From Pirellulaceae bacterium (GTDB lineage Bacteria; Planctomycetota; Planctomycetia; Pirellulales; Pirellulaceae), in contig BPJV01000012.1 of the NCBI GenBank assembly GCA_026004795.1, forward strand, positions 62,001 to 126,000: DNA of 64,000 nucleotides, in the 5' to 3' direction. The first letter of the stretch is position 1; the number at the start of each line of letters is the position of its first letter. Below, in pieces: positions 1 through 8,421 of this stretch. Below the pieces are notes generated by a model. The model did no database searches and was not told where the DNA came from. It was given only the letters and a program-made list of their open reading frames with translations. The position numbers and the translations under genes are program-made.

Positions 1-802
1 CATCGGCAACTTGCACATCGATCAAACTGTGCACGAGCGCTTTGCGGCGAGCCGTCGCATCCCCTCCTACGGGCCCCGAATTCCAATGCAAAGCGCGGCG
101 CACCAGCTCCAACCCGCTTAACTGCTCGATGCGCAACAAACCCAACGTTAGCGCATCGTCCACGTCGTGAGCCGTGTAGGTGATACTGTCGCACAGATCG
201 ACCAACTGGACTTCTAGAAGTGGCGGCAACGCCCCACCTTCCTCGCCGTGAGTGATGCGATAGTCCTGCCCCGCCAAGACTTCGCGGGTCAAATTCAATC
301 CCGGATAGGGGGTGTACCGTGTTTCCAGCTCTTCCGCCAAAACCATGGCAAAGGCATTGTGGCTGAAGCCACCGTGCGCCGACAGGCATTCGTCCAGCGC
401 CTCTTCGCCACTGTGGCCGAAGGGGGGGTGGCCGATATCGTGTAGCAGCGCTAGCGCTTCGACGAGGTCTTCATTCAAGTGCAGGACGCGAGCGATCGTT
501 CGGGCGATGGTGGCTACTTCATGGGTGTGCGTGAGCCGCGTGCGGTGGTAGTCCCCCATATCTCCAGTGAATACCTGCATTTTGCCGCTGAGGCGACGAA
601 ATGCAGCACTGTGCAATACCCGGTCACGATCACGTTGGTAGGGACTGCGATAGCGGTGCAACGGTTCGGCGTAACGTCTACCCGCCGAATCCCGCGAATG
701 CATCGCATAGCTGGCTAGCGTCTTTTCCTCCCGCTCCGCCCACAAGCAGTTCTGCCACGCACAACTCTCGTTCGACTGCGAGGTGGGCAAGCTCGTGTTC
801 AT
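1..802 (-). CDS. dgt: dGTP triphosphohydrolase-like HD protein (3' end off window)
   Basis: This family hydrolyses dGTP (or other dNTPs) to the nucleoside and triphosphate in the cytoplasm. Reading from an ATG at 802, the protein opens MNTSLPTSQSNES and then shows RRYAEPLHRYRSPYQRDRDR, HSAAFRRLSGKMQVF, the metal-binding THTHEVA, and LLHDIGHPPFGHSGEE, which are the HD-domain signatures of dGTPases. Later SITYTAHDVDDAL matches the family's third metal/substrate block. About 267 residues are visible; the C-terminal part lies left of base 1. aspS follows upstream on the same strand with a gap of about 120 bp, so the two may be co-transcribed. The ribosome binding site is weak. The family call is secure; the preferred nucleotide cannot be read from sequence. 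Confidence 0.9.
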   Translation of the reverse strand, partial: MNTSLPTSQSNESCAWQNCLWAEREEKTLASYAMHSRDSAGRRYAEPLHRYRSPYQRDRDRVLHSAAFRRLSGKMQVFTGDMGDYHRTRLTHTHEVATIARTIARVLHLNEDLVEALALLHDIGHPPFGHSGEEALDECLSAHGGFSHNAFAMVLAEELETRYTPYPGLNLTREVLAGQDYRITHGEEGGALPPLLEVQLVDLCDSITYTAHDVDDALTLGLLRIEQLSGLELVRRALHWNSGPVGGDATARRKALVHSLIDVQVAD

Positions 803-924
803 CTCGTGACCTGCCACGGCAAGTTGAATCCTTAAGCAAAGGGCTGCATTTCCGTCTTGTTCAACTTACCGCCGTTCTTACTCGATGCCAACATCGATCG
901 CCCCCAATGGCGCGATCGCAGGAC

Positions 925-2706
925 CTACTTGGTGATCGGTTTCGGTTCGATCTGAATGTGCAATTCATGAAGTTGCGCCGGATCGACCTCGCCGGGGGCT
1001 TCCGTCATCAGGTCCATGGCACGCTGCGTCTTCGGAAACGCGATGCAATCGCGAATATTGTCCAGGCCGGCAAACAACATGACCAAACGGTCCACCCCCA
1101 AGGCGATTCCTCCATGCGGCGGCGCGCCGTACCGCAGCGCATCGAGCAGGAACCCGAAACGTTCCTTGGCCATCTCGGGGGACAATCCCAGCAACTGAAA
1201 CACGGTCTGTTGCACCTGCGCATCATGGATTCGGATGGTGCCTCCGCCTGCTTCGTAACCGTTGATGACCAGGTCGTAAGCCTTGGCTCGGCACCGCTGC
1301 GGCGCCGCGCTCAGATACGAAAGGTCTTCATCCAACGGGGCCGTAAATGGATGGTGCATAGCCACCCAGCGTCCCAAATCGTGATCGAACTCGAACATGG
1401 GGAAGTCGACGACCCACGAAAAATGCATGTCCGAGGGATTGTAGAGCTGTAGCTCGCCAGCCAGACGTCGCCGCAGGCCGTTGAGGCCCTTGCACGTTAC
1501 TTCCCATGAGTCGGCTAACAACAGCAGCAGATCACCCGGTTGGGCGGCAAAAGCTTGCTTCAGGCCCGCCAGGGTGGCTTCCTCCAAGTTTTTACTGATC
1601 GGCGACCATAACGCCCCATCAGGCTCGACACGAAACCACGCCAATCCCTTAGCGCCGAAATCGTTCTTTACAAAGTCGGTCAATTCATCGATACGCTTGC
1701 GGGAAAACTCACCGGCTCGTCCTTCGACTTTGATCCCCCGTACGTGCCCGCCGGCGTCGACAGCGCCGCGAAAGACGCGGAAGGCGGTTTGTCTGGCTAG
1801 CTCGGTGCAGTCGACGATCTCCATGCCGTAGCGCAAATCCGGCGCGTCACTGCCGAACCGCCGCATCGCCTCGTCGTAACTCATCCGGGGCAAAGGCGCT
1901 GACAGTTCGATCCCCAAAAAATCTCGGGCCAACCGAACCATCAATCCGTCGATGATCCCCATCACATCGTCGGCGTCGACGAACGACATTTCCAAGTCCA
2001 ATTGGGTGAACTCGGGCTGGCGATCGGCACGCAAGTCCTCGTCGCGAAAACACCGTGCGATCTGCACATAGCGGTCGTAACCGGCAATCATCAAGATCTG
2101 CTTGTACAGTTGCGGCGACTGAGGAAGCGCAAAGAATTTGCCCCAATGCACGCGACTGGGAACCAGGTAATCTCGGGCCCCCTCCGGAGTACTGCGCCCC
2201 AGAATAGGAGTCTCCACGTCGATGAAATCGTGTTCGGCAAAGTAGTCGCGCATCGCTTTGATCAAACGACTGCGCAGCAGCAAGGTGCGCTGCATCGCTT
2301 CGCGCCTCAAGTCGATGTAGCGGTACTTCAGCCGTAAATCTTCGCCCGCCATCTCCTCTTGGTGGGGGTAGAACGGCGGCGTATCGGCACGATTGAGGAT
2401 GTGAATGTTCGTCGCTCGTACCTCGATTTGCCCGGTTGCCAGCTTGGGATTGTCCTTCCCTTCCAACCGACGTGCCACCACACCACGAATCTGCACCACA
2501 TCCTCGCCACGCAAACTCTCGGCAACGGCGAGCACCTCCTGCCCTTCTTCCGGGCTGGTCACCACCTGCGTTCGCCCATACCGATCGCGCACGTCGATAA
2601 ATACGGTGCCGCCGTGATCGCGTATATTCTCTACCCAACCGCTCAGAGTGACTTCTTGGCCAATGTGGTCGGTTCGCAGTTCGCCACAGGTGTGTGTCCG
2701 AAGCAC
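925..2706 (-). CDS. aspS: aspartyl-tRNA synthetase, probably non-discriminating
   Basis: Class II synthetase that charges tRNA with aspartate. The 593 residues match the bacterial type: an N-terminal anticodon-binding OB fold (about 1-110), the class II catalytic core with FRDEDLRADRQPEFTQLDLE as motif 2, the bacterial GAD insert in the middle, and GIALGVDRLVMLFAG as motif 3 near the C-terminus. Residue 31 in the segment IRDHGG is histidine. In the Pseudomonas enzyme His at this position goes with the non-discriminating form, which also makes Asp-tRNA(Asn); discriminating enzymes such as that of E. coli carry Leu. Start chosen at 2706 because the conserved beginning MLRTHTCGEL fits the family. 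Identity is certain; the tRNA specificity is inference. Confidence 0.97.
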   Translation of the reverse strand: MLRTHTCGELRTDHIGQEVTLSGWVENIRDHGGTVFIDVRDRYGRTQVVTSPEEGQEVLAVAESLRGEDVVQIRGVVARRLEGKDNPKLATGQIEVRATNIHILNRADTPPFYPHQEEMAGEDLRLKYRYIDLRREAMQRTLLLRSRLIKAMRDYFAEHDFIDVETPILGRSTPEGARDYLVPSRVHWGKFFALPQSPQLYKQILMIAGYDRYVQIARCFRDEDLRADRQPEFTQLDLEMSFVDADDVMGIIDGLMVRLARDFLGIELSAPLPRMSYDEAMRRFGSDAPDLRYGMEIVDCTELARQTAFRVFRGAVDAGGHVRGIKVEGRAGEFSRKRIDELTDFVKNDFGAKGLAWFRVEPDGALWSPISKNLEEATLAGLKQAFAAQPGDLLLLLADSWEVTCKGLNGLRRRLAGELQLYNPSDMHFSWVVDFPMFEFDHDLGRWVAMHHPFTAPLDEDLSYLSAAPQRCRAKAYDLVINGYEAGGGTIRIHDAQVQQTVFQLLGLSPEMAKERFGFLLDALRYGAPPHGGIALGVDRLVMLFAGLDNIRDCIAFPKTQRAMDLMTEAPGEVDPAQLHELHIQIEPKPITK

Positions 2707-2968
2707 TGCACTCCCTTTCTTCTTTCTTTTTTACCAACGATTGGCAGCCGACCGCGTGGTGGTCACGCGTTTGTCGCTACCGAATACTTGTCGGGAGATT
2801 GTATTGCCAACGTCGGAACCTGCCAGGGTGACTTCTTCAACGTTCGGTGGCTCTGCCCCGATTTCGCTGCCAGCATCAGCTTGAAATGTTGCCGCCGACG
2901 CCGCATCTCGTCTTTCCGCATCAGCTCTACGAAGCCGGCTCACCCCTGCCGCGGCGATGGAGCAAATC

Positions 2969-4267
2969 TCAGCGGTCCTCATTCCCGACGCGATGGCGAC
3001 GATTGAATGCCTCGGGGTCGAAGGGATCCTCCGCTTTGTCGCTGGCCAGAGCAGCTTCATCGCTGGCCAGAGCAGGAGAAGGGGCGACTGGGGAACCGCC
3101 TGCCTGGCGCTCCAATCGCCGGACTTCAGCCTCCAACATGTCGAGTTCCCGTGGCGACACCAACGCCGCCGAGGAATCCGGCGATGCCCCGTGCCGCACT
3201 GGTGCGGCGGATTCCAGATGCGTGGGAGGGGGCTGAAGCCGCATGGCAGTTCCCGCGGGTACCGCTGACAATTTCGACCGCGGAAGCCCTGCTGCCGGGG
3301 AGTGGCTGCCCACGCCATGAGCCATCCGAACTCCGCCAGCCGGCATCACCCCCTCACCGGCGCGAGGGTGGCCGTCACCACCGCCTGACGCACTTGCCAG
3401 AATCGTCTCGGAGCCATCGTCGCGTTGACTACTGACTGACGCCAGGGACGGAGCCTCCGGTTGGGCCAGCGGTGCCAAGCCGAGATAGGCTCGGAAGTCA
3501 GGTTTGTTCAGTAACTTCAGCTTGATTTGCTCGCCTAGTTGTCGAACTCGTGGATGCGTACCGGCCTTCTGCGCAACCCGCTGATAATGAACAATCGCTT
3601 CGTCACACAAGTCCTGACTGAGGCACCAGCGAGCCAACTGATAGTGATCACCAGGATGTGTTTCGCGAATCAAACTGCGCTTGTAAGCGTAAACCGCTTG
3701 CATCGACTCACCCACGAACACCACCTGGCTTTCAGGGATCGCCACCCGTGCCAAGTCGGCCAGCTCAATAGTGTAGAACCGCCCGTTACGAGAAACTTTT
3801 CCTTCCAGCACACGGTCGTTGGTCAACAATACCACTTGCTTGCGTTCGCTAGCGGGGGCGGCACCAAGGCCCTTGTCCTGGGAGTGTTCCGTTGCGGCTG
3901 TTGCGCTATCCGCCGCGGCTGCTGGACTGAGAGGCTCGTCCCAGACCAGCGGCGGGACGAACCCTTCGGATTCCTTTCCAGGTGCGGTCGCCGACTGGGC
4001 TTGCGCAATGGGCCCCACCACGACGATCAAGCTAACCCCCCAGCACACACGAAGCAAACCCGTAACAATCGGCCCATCGATTGCCGTGGCCCGGTTGCAT
4101 GAGCCAGGTACGGGACTACGGCCCGCCCCCTTGCTGCCAGCAAGGACCCCAGGACAGGAGCGTCCATCGCGACCTGCCGCCAGCCTCGGGCAACAAGACG
4201 ATACGGTGCTTGACCTCTTTCGGCGAGACAAAAGCATTCTCACAGCAGTCGTTACCTTGAGTGACAT
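2969..4267 (-). CDS. exported planctomycete hypothetical protein
   Basis: No function is recognised. After a basic N-terminal stretch there is one hydrophobic segment (VSLIVVVGPIAQAQS) that looks like a signal peptide with an AQA cleavage site. Then comes a conserved-looking block of about 120 residues (VVLLTNDRVLEGKVSRNGRF through HYQRVAQ) that resembles a small beta domain followed by TPR-like helices, and finally a long low-complexity tail rich in Ala, Pro and Ser. The frame stays open to 4537, but that extension is an IS3 relic, so it is not counted. The Met at 4267 is the first one after the relic. The true start may lie still closer to the signal peptide, at a GTG or TTG near 4050. Confidence 0.6.
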   Translation of the reverse strand: MSLKVTTAVRMLLSRRKRSSTVSSCCPRLAAGRDGRSCPGVLAGSKGAGRSPVPGSCNRATAIDGPIVTGLLRVCWGVSLIVVVGPIAQAQSATAPGKESEGFVPPLVWDEPLSPAAAADSATAATEHSQDKGLGAAPASERKQVVLLTNDRVLEGKVSRNGRFYTIELADLARVAIPESQVVFVGESMQAVYAYKRSLIRETHPGDHYQLARWCLSQDLCDEAIVHYQRVAQKAGTHPRVRQLGEQIKLKLLNKPDFRAYLGLAPLAQPEAPSLASVSSQRDDGSETILASASGGGDGHPRAGEGVMPAGGVRMAHGVGSHSPAAGLPRSKLSAVPAGTAMRLQPPPTHLESAAPVRHGASPDSSAALVSPRELDMLEAEVRRLERQAGGSPVAPSPALASDEAALASDKAEDPFDPEAFNRRHRVGNEDR

Positions 4268-4369
4268 GCGCTGGTCGAAACAACGTCGTGGCCTTCTTCT
4301 GCTGAATTCGAAGAAACCTCTCGTACGGTAGGGACTTACACCAGGTGACGTCAAGGCTTGCTGTCCCTC

Positions 4370-4610
4370 CCCGCTTCCTTTCTTGTCCCCCAGCTCCCTC
4401 AGTCGCCATGCTTCCTCGGTCTGCATCTCAGCGTGATCACCCCTGCGTGTCGGTTTCCGCTCCGCCAGCGATGGCATGTCGGGGCCCTGATTTCCAGTGC
4501 CTGTCCCATCCTGGCCGATCGATTGGCCAGCACTCAATAAAGTGCAGCCGCGTGATGAAGGTTGCTGGTGATGTGCTCCGGAGTATGGCCTGGTCTCCTT
4601 CAGCGGCTTC
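4370..4610 (-). pseudogene. IS3-family orfA relic
   Basis: On the minus strand this stretch aligns base by base with the orfA of the IS3 element at 41725-43068. Both contain CGATCGGCCAG, then a block of equal length ending TGGCGGA(A/G)CGG, and later a GA-rich part matching the KRLKELEEEN helix. In protein terms SAGQSIGQ and EEAWRLRELGDKK echo SSGQTIGQ and VEAKRLKELEEENK of the better preserved copy. Many substitutions and loss of the middle frame show an old, dead insertion. No terminal repeats or orfB were found around it. It forms the false N-terminus of the open frame that continues into the hypothetical gene downstream. Confidence 0.7.
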
Positions 4611-4774
4611 CTTTCCTACCATCCCGCTGTTGGGCCTTGGTTGCCCATCGCCATTGTTTAGCGGAGCTTGCCGACCCCGTCAGCGTGATCGCAGGCGTCG
4701 ACCTCCTTATTATTTCGGCTCGCCTTTTATTCAAGAATTGGGGAGCATCTTTGCACCGCATCGCCCGGAACGGT

Positions 4775-4802
4775 TTGACAGGTAACAAGCCTGCTTTAGA
4801 AT
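4775..4802 (+). promoter_or_regulatory. sigma-70-type promoter for the tat genes
   Basis: A perfect TTGACA (4775-4780) is followed after 16 bp by TAGAAT (4797-4802), one mismatch from the TATAAT consensus. It points towards the first tatA gene, whose start is about 200 bp downstream. Planctomycete promoters are often hard to see, so this match stands out; activity is inferred. Confidence 0.65.
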
Positions 4803-5006
4803 AGAAAGCGTTGTCACGTTAGGCCTTAGCGTAGTTCCGGCAGCGCGCTCGCGGTGAGCCCGACTGACCCGCTTTCGCTACGCAAGGCACGTGGTGTGGG
4901 GATGCCATGCCCGACGGCATGGAAACATTCATCGCTGCGCTGACAGGCGTATCGTGGGTGACGGCCCTGCCACGCGACTTGCCTAGTTCTATAGAGATGG
5001 GTTGCT

Positions 5007-5210
5007 ATGTTCGGACTTGGAATGCAGGAACTGCTGATCTTTATGGTGATCGTGCTGCTGATTTTCGGCAGCTCGCGATTACCTACGCTGATGCGGAATC
5101 TTGGCCGTAGCGCCAACGAATTCAAAGCGGGCATGCGTGAACCGGTGGATGACACGCCGCCGCGTCGTCTCGATTCCGAGGATGAATCGAAAGCGGACGA
5201 ATCTCAGTGA
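5007..5210 (+). CDS. tatA: Sec-independent translocase protein TatA/E type
   Basis: A 67-residue subunit of the twin-arginine translocase, which moves folded proteins across the cytoplasmic membrane. It has the family layout: a short N-terminus (MFGLGMQ), one membrane helix (ELLIFMVIVLLIFGSSRLP, about 8-26), the FGSSRLP hinge, then an amphipathic helix (LMRNLGRSANEFKAGM) and an acidic tail. A second TatA/B-like gene follows 111 bp downstream. Likely clients in this window are the two DUF1501 proteins with twin-arginine signals. Telling TatA from TatE needs a tree. Confidence 0.9.
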   Translation: MFGLGMQELLIFMVIVLLIFGSSRLPTLMRNLGRSANEFKAGMREPVDDTPPRRLDSEDESKADESQ

Positions 5211-5321
5211 AGCCTCCCTCCAGTAATTGCTGCTTTGGGTTGTAAACACTGTCGATGCAAACATCCGTGCGGTTGCGCCCCGGAGTTTGCATTGCGGTAC
5301 GAGGCGTGGAGGTTTCCGTAA

Positions 5322-5582
5322 ATGTTCTCATCGCTTGGTTACACAGAGATGATCCTGTTGGGGATCATCGCTTTGATGCTGTTTGGAAGTCGTCTGCCGG
5401 AAGTGGCCAGGAATTTTGGGCAGACCTATCGGCAACTGCGCAATAAAGTTGACGAATTCCAGCGCGAGTTTCGGGAGTGGGAACGGATGGACACTCCGCC
5501 CCCACCCAAGCCGATCGTCGAGGAAGAGGACGATCGTATGGAACCAGCTACTCCGAAGTTCCGCCCACCTAGTGAAGACTAA
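5322..5582 (+). CDS. second TatA/TatB-type translocase subunit
   Basis: This 86-residue protein has the same architecture as its neighbour: membrane helix TEMILLGIIALMLFGSRLP, then amphipathic helix EVARNFGQTYRQLRNKVDEF, and a Pro/acid-rich tail (PPPPKPIVEEEDD). A glutamate lies just before the membrane helix, a position often polar in TatB and TatA alike. The longer charged helix (RQLRNKVDEFQREFREWER) suits TatB, but length is at the TatA end of the range. Twin TatA-type genes side by side suggest paralogues with different roles. No tatC is seen here. Confidence 0.85.
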   Translation: MFSSLGYTEMILLGIIALMLFGSRLPEVARNFGQTYRQLRNKVDEFQREFREWERMDTPPPPKPIVEEEDDRMEPATPKFRPPSED

Positions 5583-5609
5583 TTGAGTGGTCCAAGGAGG
5601 CTTCTCGTC

Positions 5610-6062
5610 ATGCCAAAACGAAAGGAGCGTTCCGTGTTTTGGGTCGTATCGACCCATGTACTAACCACGGGGTTTGCCATGCCATTCGTGGCCAGCTTGG
5701 TGGCCGGTGCAGTGGTTTTGTCCATTCAACCGTCACCGCTTGTATCTTTCCTAATCCTTTTGGCGGCCCAAGCTGTCGGCTACATCGGCGGGGTGTTCTA
5801 TTCCCTGTCGTATATCCGCAAGGTGGCGATCGTTCCAAACCCTGCTGCCTGCATCAAACCGTCGATCTTGACCTTTACCGCCCTAGCGCTGATCGGCCTG
5901 ACCGTAAACCTGCTGCGAATCCTTGGTCAGGGAGGAACTAGCATCCATTCGATAGTCATCGTATTGGCGTTGGTCGTGTTCTATACCTTGATCTGTATCG
6001 CATTTGCAAAGTATACCCGTGACGGGTTCTCGCAGATGCCACCGGGCACGATGGATGCGTGA
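5610..6062 (+). CDS. small multi-spanning membrane protein
   Basis: Function unknown. The 150-residue product has about four hydrophobic segments: a helix around HVLTTGFAMPFVASLVAGAV, a second around LVSFLILLAAQAVGYIGGVF, a third around ILTFTALALIGLTVNLLRIL, and a fourth around IHSIVIVLALVVFYTLICIA. It ends with a short polar tail. The ATG at 5610 is preferred over an upstream TTG at 5583 because AAGGAGG sits 9 bp before it. It follows the second tat gene by 27 bp, so all three genes may form one transcript; a role in export is possible but not shown. Confidence 0.65.
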   Translation: MPKRKERSVFWVVSTHVLTTGFAMPFVASLVAGAVVLSIQPSPLVSFLILLAAQAVGYIGGVFYSLSYIRKVAIVPNPAACIKPSILTFTALALIGLTVNLLRILGQGGTSIHSIVIVLALVVFYTLICIAFAKYTRDGFSQMPPGTMDA

Positions 6063-6449
6063 GTCGACGAGCCACTCGCTCACCTGGCATGTTGGTGCAC
6101 CGGAGTCGGCCAGCCTGACGATCTTTTAGTCGCGTTTCGTCTGTTGGCAACAGTGTCTGCAGCACTGTTTGCAACAGTTGGCCAGTCCGTGTCCTCTCCG
6201 TGCGATTGGCCCTTGGAATTCCGCTCTCGTTGAGCAAAGGCGACGGATGGGGCACCCCAGCAACGTCGTCTGTGCGGTGGTACGGGCACTGGTGGAACAG
6301 AGACGCCCCGAGCGATAAAGATTTCGATAGATGCGGTTTTTCAACACGACGGTCAGTGATACAATCATTCGTTCTTCGGACCACGTCCACGGATCGGAAT
6401 TACAGCAAATGAGTTTGGATTTTTCTGAGAGAACAGCGAGGTGTCCCCG
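6063..6449 (+). other. intergenic region upstream of prfB
   Basis: No gene is supported in these 387 bp; the short open frames lack ribosome binding sites and conserved content. A TACAAT at 6360-6365 could be a -10 element for prfB, but no convincing -35 box accompanies it. An AGCGAGG just before the prfB ATG is the likely ribosome binding site. Confidence 0.4.
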
Positions 6450-7590
6450 ATGAGCGACAGCGAATTGGTCGATCGCGCGGCTGCGATTCGCCAGCGCCTG
6501 ACGCAACTCCGGGACAGTCTTTGACTACGATCGCAAGCAGGCGCGAATCGAGGCGATTGAACAACAAATGGCGGCGCCCGGGTTTTGGGATAACCAAGAG
6601 AAGGCGCAAGCGACGGTCAGTGAGATGAAGGCTTTGCGCGCCGTCGTCAAACCGTTGCAAGAAACCCTGCAAGCGGCCGAGGATCTAGACGGCCTTCTCG
6701 CCTTTTTGGAAGAGGACGAGGCAGTTCGCGCCGAAGTGGAGGCGGAAGTTGCCCGGCTGGAAGGTGCCGTCGAGGAGTTAGAGCTGAAAGCCCTACTCAA
6801 CGGGCCGCATGATGCGGCCGGCGCCATCCTCAGCGTCTATGCGCGCGATGGTGGCGTCGATGCGAATGACTGGGCCGATATGTTGCTGCAGATGTATATC
6901 AATTGGGCGCGGCGTCACGACTATGACGTCGAACTAATCGATCGGCAAGAGAACGAAGAGGCGGGCATTACGCAAGCCACCATCGCCATTCGCGGCCCAA
7001 TGGCGTACGGCTATCTCAAAGGCGAAGAGGGGATGCATCGGCTAGTGCGTATCAGCCCCTTCAACGCGGAAGGGAAACGCCAGACCAGCTTCGCGGCGGT
7101 CGATGTGTCACCGGAAATCAGCGATTCCGTCGAGGTCGAAATCGACGAGAGCGACGTCCGGGAAGATACCTACCGGGCCAGCGGTGCCGGCGGCCAGCAT
7201 GTCAACAAGACGGACAGCGCGGTGAGGCTGACCCACTTGCCCACCGGTGTGGTGGTCCAATGTCAGAGCGAGCGAAGTCAACATAAGAACCGCGCGCAAG
7301 CATGGAAGATGTTGCGCGCCCGCCTGGCCCGCCTGGAGGAGGAACGGCGCGAGGCTGAGCAGTTGGCGAAGTACAAGAACAAAGTGCGGCAAAAAGGCTT
7401 CGGGTCGCAGATACGGAACTATTTCTTGCACCCTGATCAACGGGTCAAAGATGCACGCACCGAATACATGCAGGGGAGCTTCCACGGTGTTATGGACGGC
7501 GACATCCAAGGGTTTCTCGACGCGTACCTGCGGTGGCGCATGGCTCAGCACGAGGAAGGGGTAGAGATTCATGAACCCGCAGCCGAGTAG
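6450..7590 (+). CDS. prfB: peptide chain release factor 2 with programmed frameshift
   Basis: RF2 ends translation at UGA and UAA codons. It is made from two frames: 24 codons from ATG 6450 to CTT (6519-6521), then, after an in-frame TGA at 6522-6524 is skipped by a +1 shift, a frame starting with GAC at 6523. The joined protein of 379 residues reads RDSL-DYDRKQARIEAIEQQ over the junction, as in other RF2 proteins. The stop-codon recognition motif SPF is in ISPFNAEGKRQTSF, and the catalytic GGQ is in GAGGQHVNKTDSAVRL. The gene overlaps the next one by 20 bp. Confidence 0.97.
6511..6525 (+). promoter_or_regulatory. prfB +1 programmed frameshift site
   Basis: The site CTTTGAC is identical to the classical RF2 autoregulation signal CUU UGA C. 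When RF2 is scarce, the ribosome pauses at UGA and slips +1, making more RF2. In E. coli a Shine-Dalgarno-like AGGGGG stimulates the shift; here the corresponding bases are CCGGGACAGT, a weaker match. Confidence 0.92.
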
Positions 7591-8128
7591 TCAGACGACC
7601 TTGCTGGATGGCGGTGAACTGGGGGCTCTTACCTTCCGTTGGCTGGGAGATCGGTACGCCCACCGGTGGGTGTTCCCCACTTCTGATGGTGTGGTAGAGC
7701 TGGCATCGATCGATCGGTTTGATGAACAGAGAAACACCTGCGCCAGTCCACCGTTGCAGCAGATTCACTTGCAGGATTTCGGTGATGGACGTCGTGTCGC
7801 CTTCGGCGTGGGGATGGCGGGACGCGGCCATTGGTCCGCAAGTTTCACCCTGGTCCCTGATCTTGACTGCTGGGTGGTCGAGCTGGCGTGCCGTTGCCCG
7901 ATCAAGCCGATGTGGTTGGGCAGCAGCTATGCCTTGACCTGCCCTTGGGAAATCGACGAGCGTGTGGCGGCTGCCAGTTGGCAACTGGAAGATTGCCGCA
8001 TTCTGCTGGAACCGATTGCCCCTCGCTCGCAGCTTGCCGCCGAGGAAAACATGCTGACGATCTGCCCGGCAGAAATCAGCGATAGCGCCACCACGCAATG
8101 GGCATTTCGCTTGCGGCGGCAAAACTAG
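7571..8128 (+). CDS. hypothetical protein overlapping prfB
   Basis: A 185-residue protein of unknown function. It has no signal peptide or membrane helix and is rich in aromatic residues and beta-type sequence (LTFRWLGDRYAHRWVF, GRGHWSASFTLVPDLDCWVV), so a single beta-sandwich-like domain is plausible. The ATG lies 20 bp inside the end of prfB, which suggests translational coupling. Codon use is like that of its neighbours. A functional link to RF2 is not implied by anything in the sequence. Confidence 0.65.
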   Translation: MNPQPSSQTTLLDGGELGALTFRWLGDRYAHRWVFPTSDGVVELASIDRFDEQRNTCASPPLQQIHLQDFGDGRRVAFGVGMAGRGHWSASFTLVPDLDCWVVELACRCPIKPMWLGSSYALTCPWEIDERVAAASWQLEDCRILLEPIAPRSQLAAEENMLTICPAEISDSATTQWAFRLRRQN

Positions 8129-8421
8129 CCAAGAGCAGCATCGATGCCGACGACTGGCCGTCAAGCTGGAGTGACAGGTTGCAGCCACATAAGCAGGGTA
8201 CCCGACCCTGCTTCCTGGATTCCAAACCGTCGGTCTAATCTAACTTCAGCATCACCTGAGCAGTTGGCGCGACCGCTGCCGATCGGCGATGTCCCGGGCA
8301 CCGAGGCCGACGGATCGTTCTACGCGGCCCACTCCACCGCTCCGATTGGTTGCACCAGCGCCGAAGCCAGCCAGGTGCCTCCGCGCCTTATCGCCACTAG
8401 CGTCAACTATCACTGCGGATA

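Noticed and set aside
1847-2737. 296-codon minus frame overlapping aspS
   Set aside because: It is a shifted shadow of aspS with arginine-rich, unconserved sequence.
4268-4537. N-terminal part of a 522-codon frame as true protein
   Set aside because: It aligns with IS3 orfA in the relic region and lies before any signal peptide.
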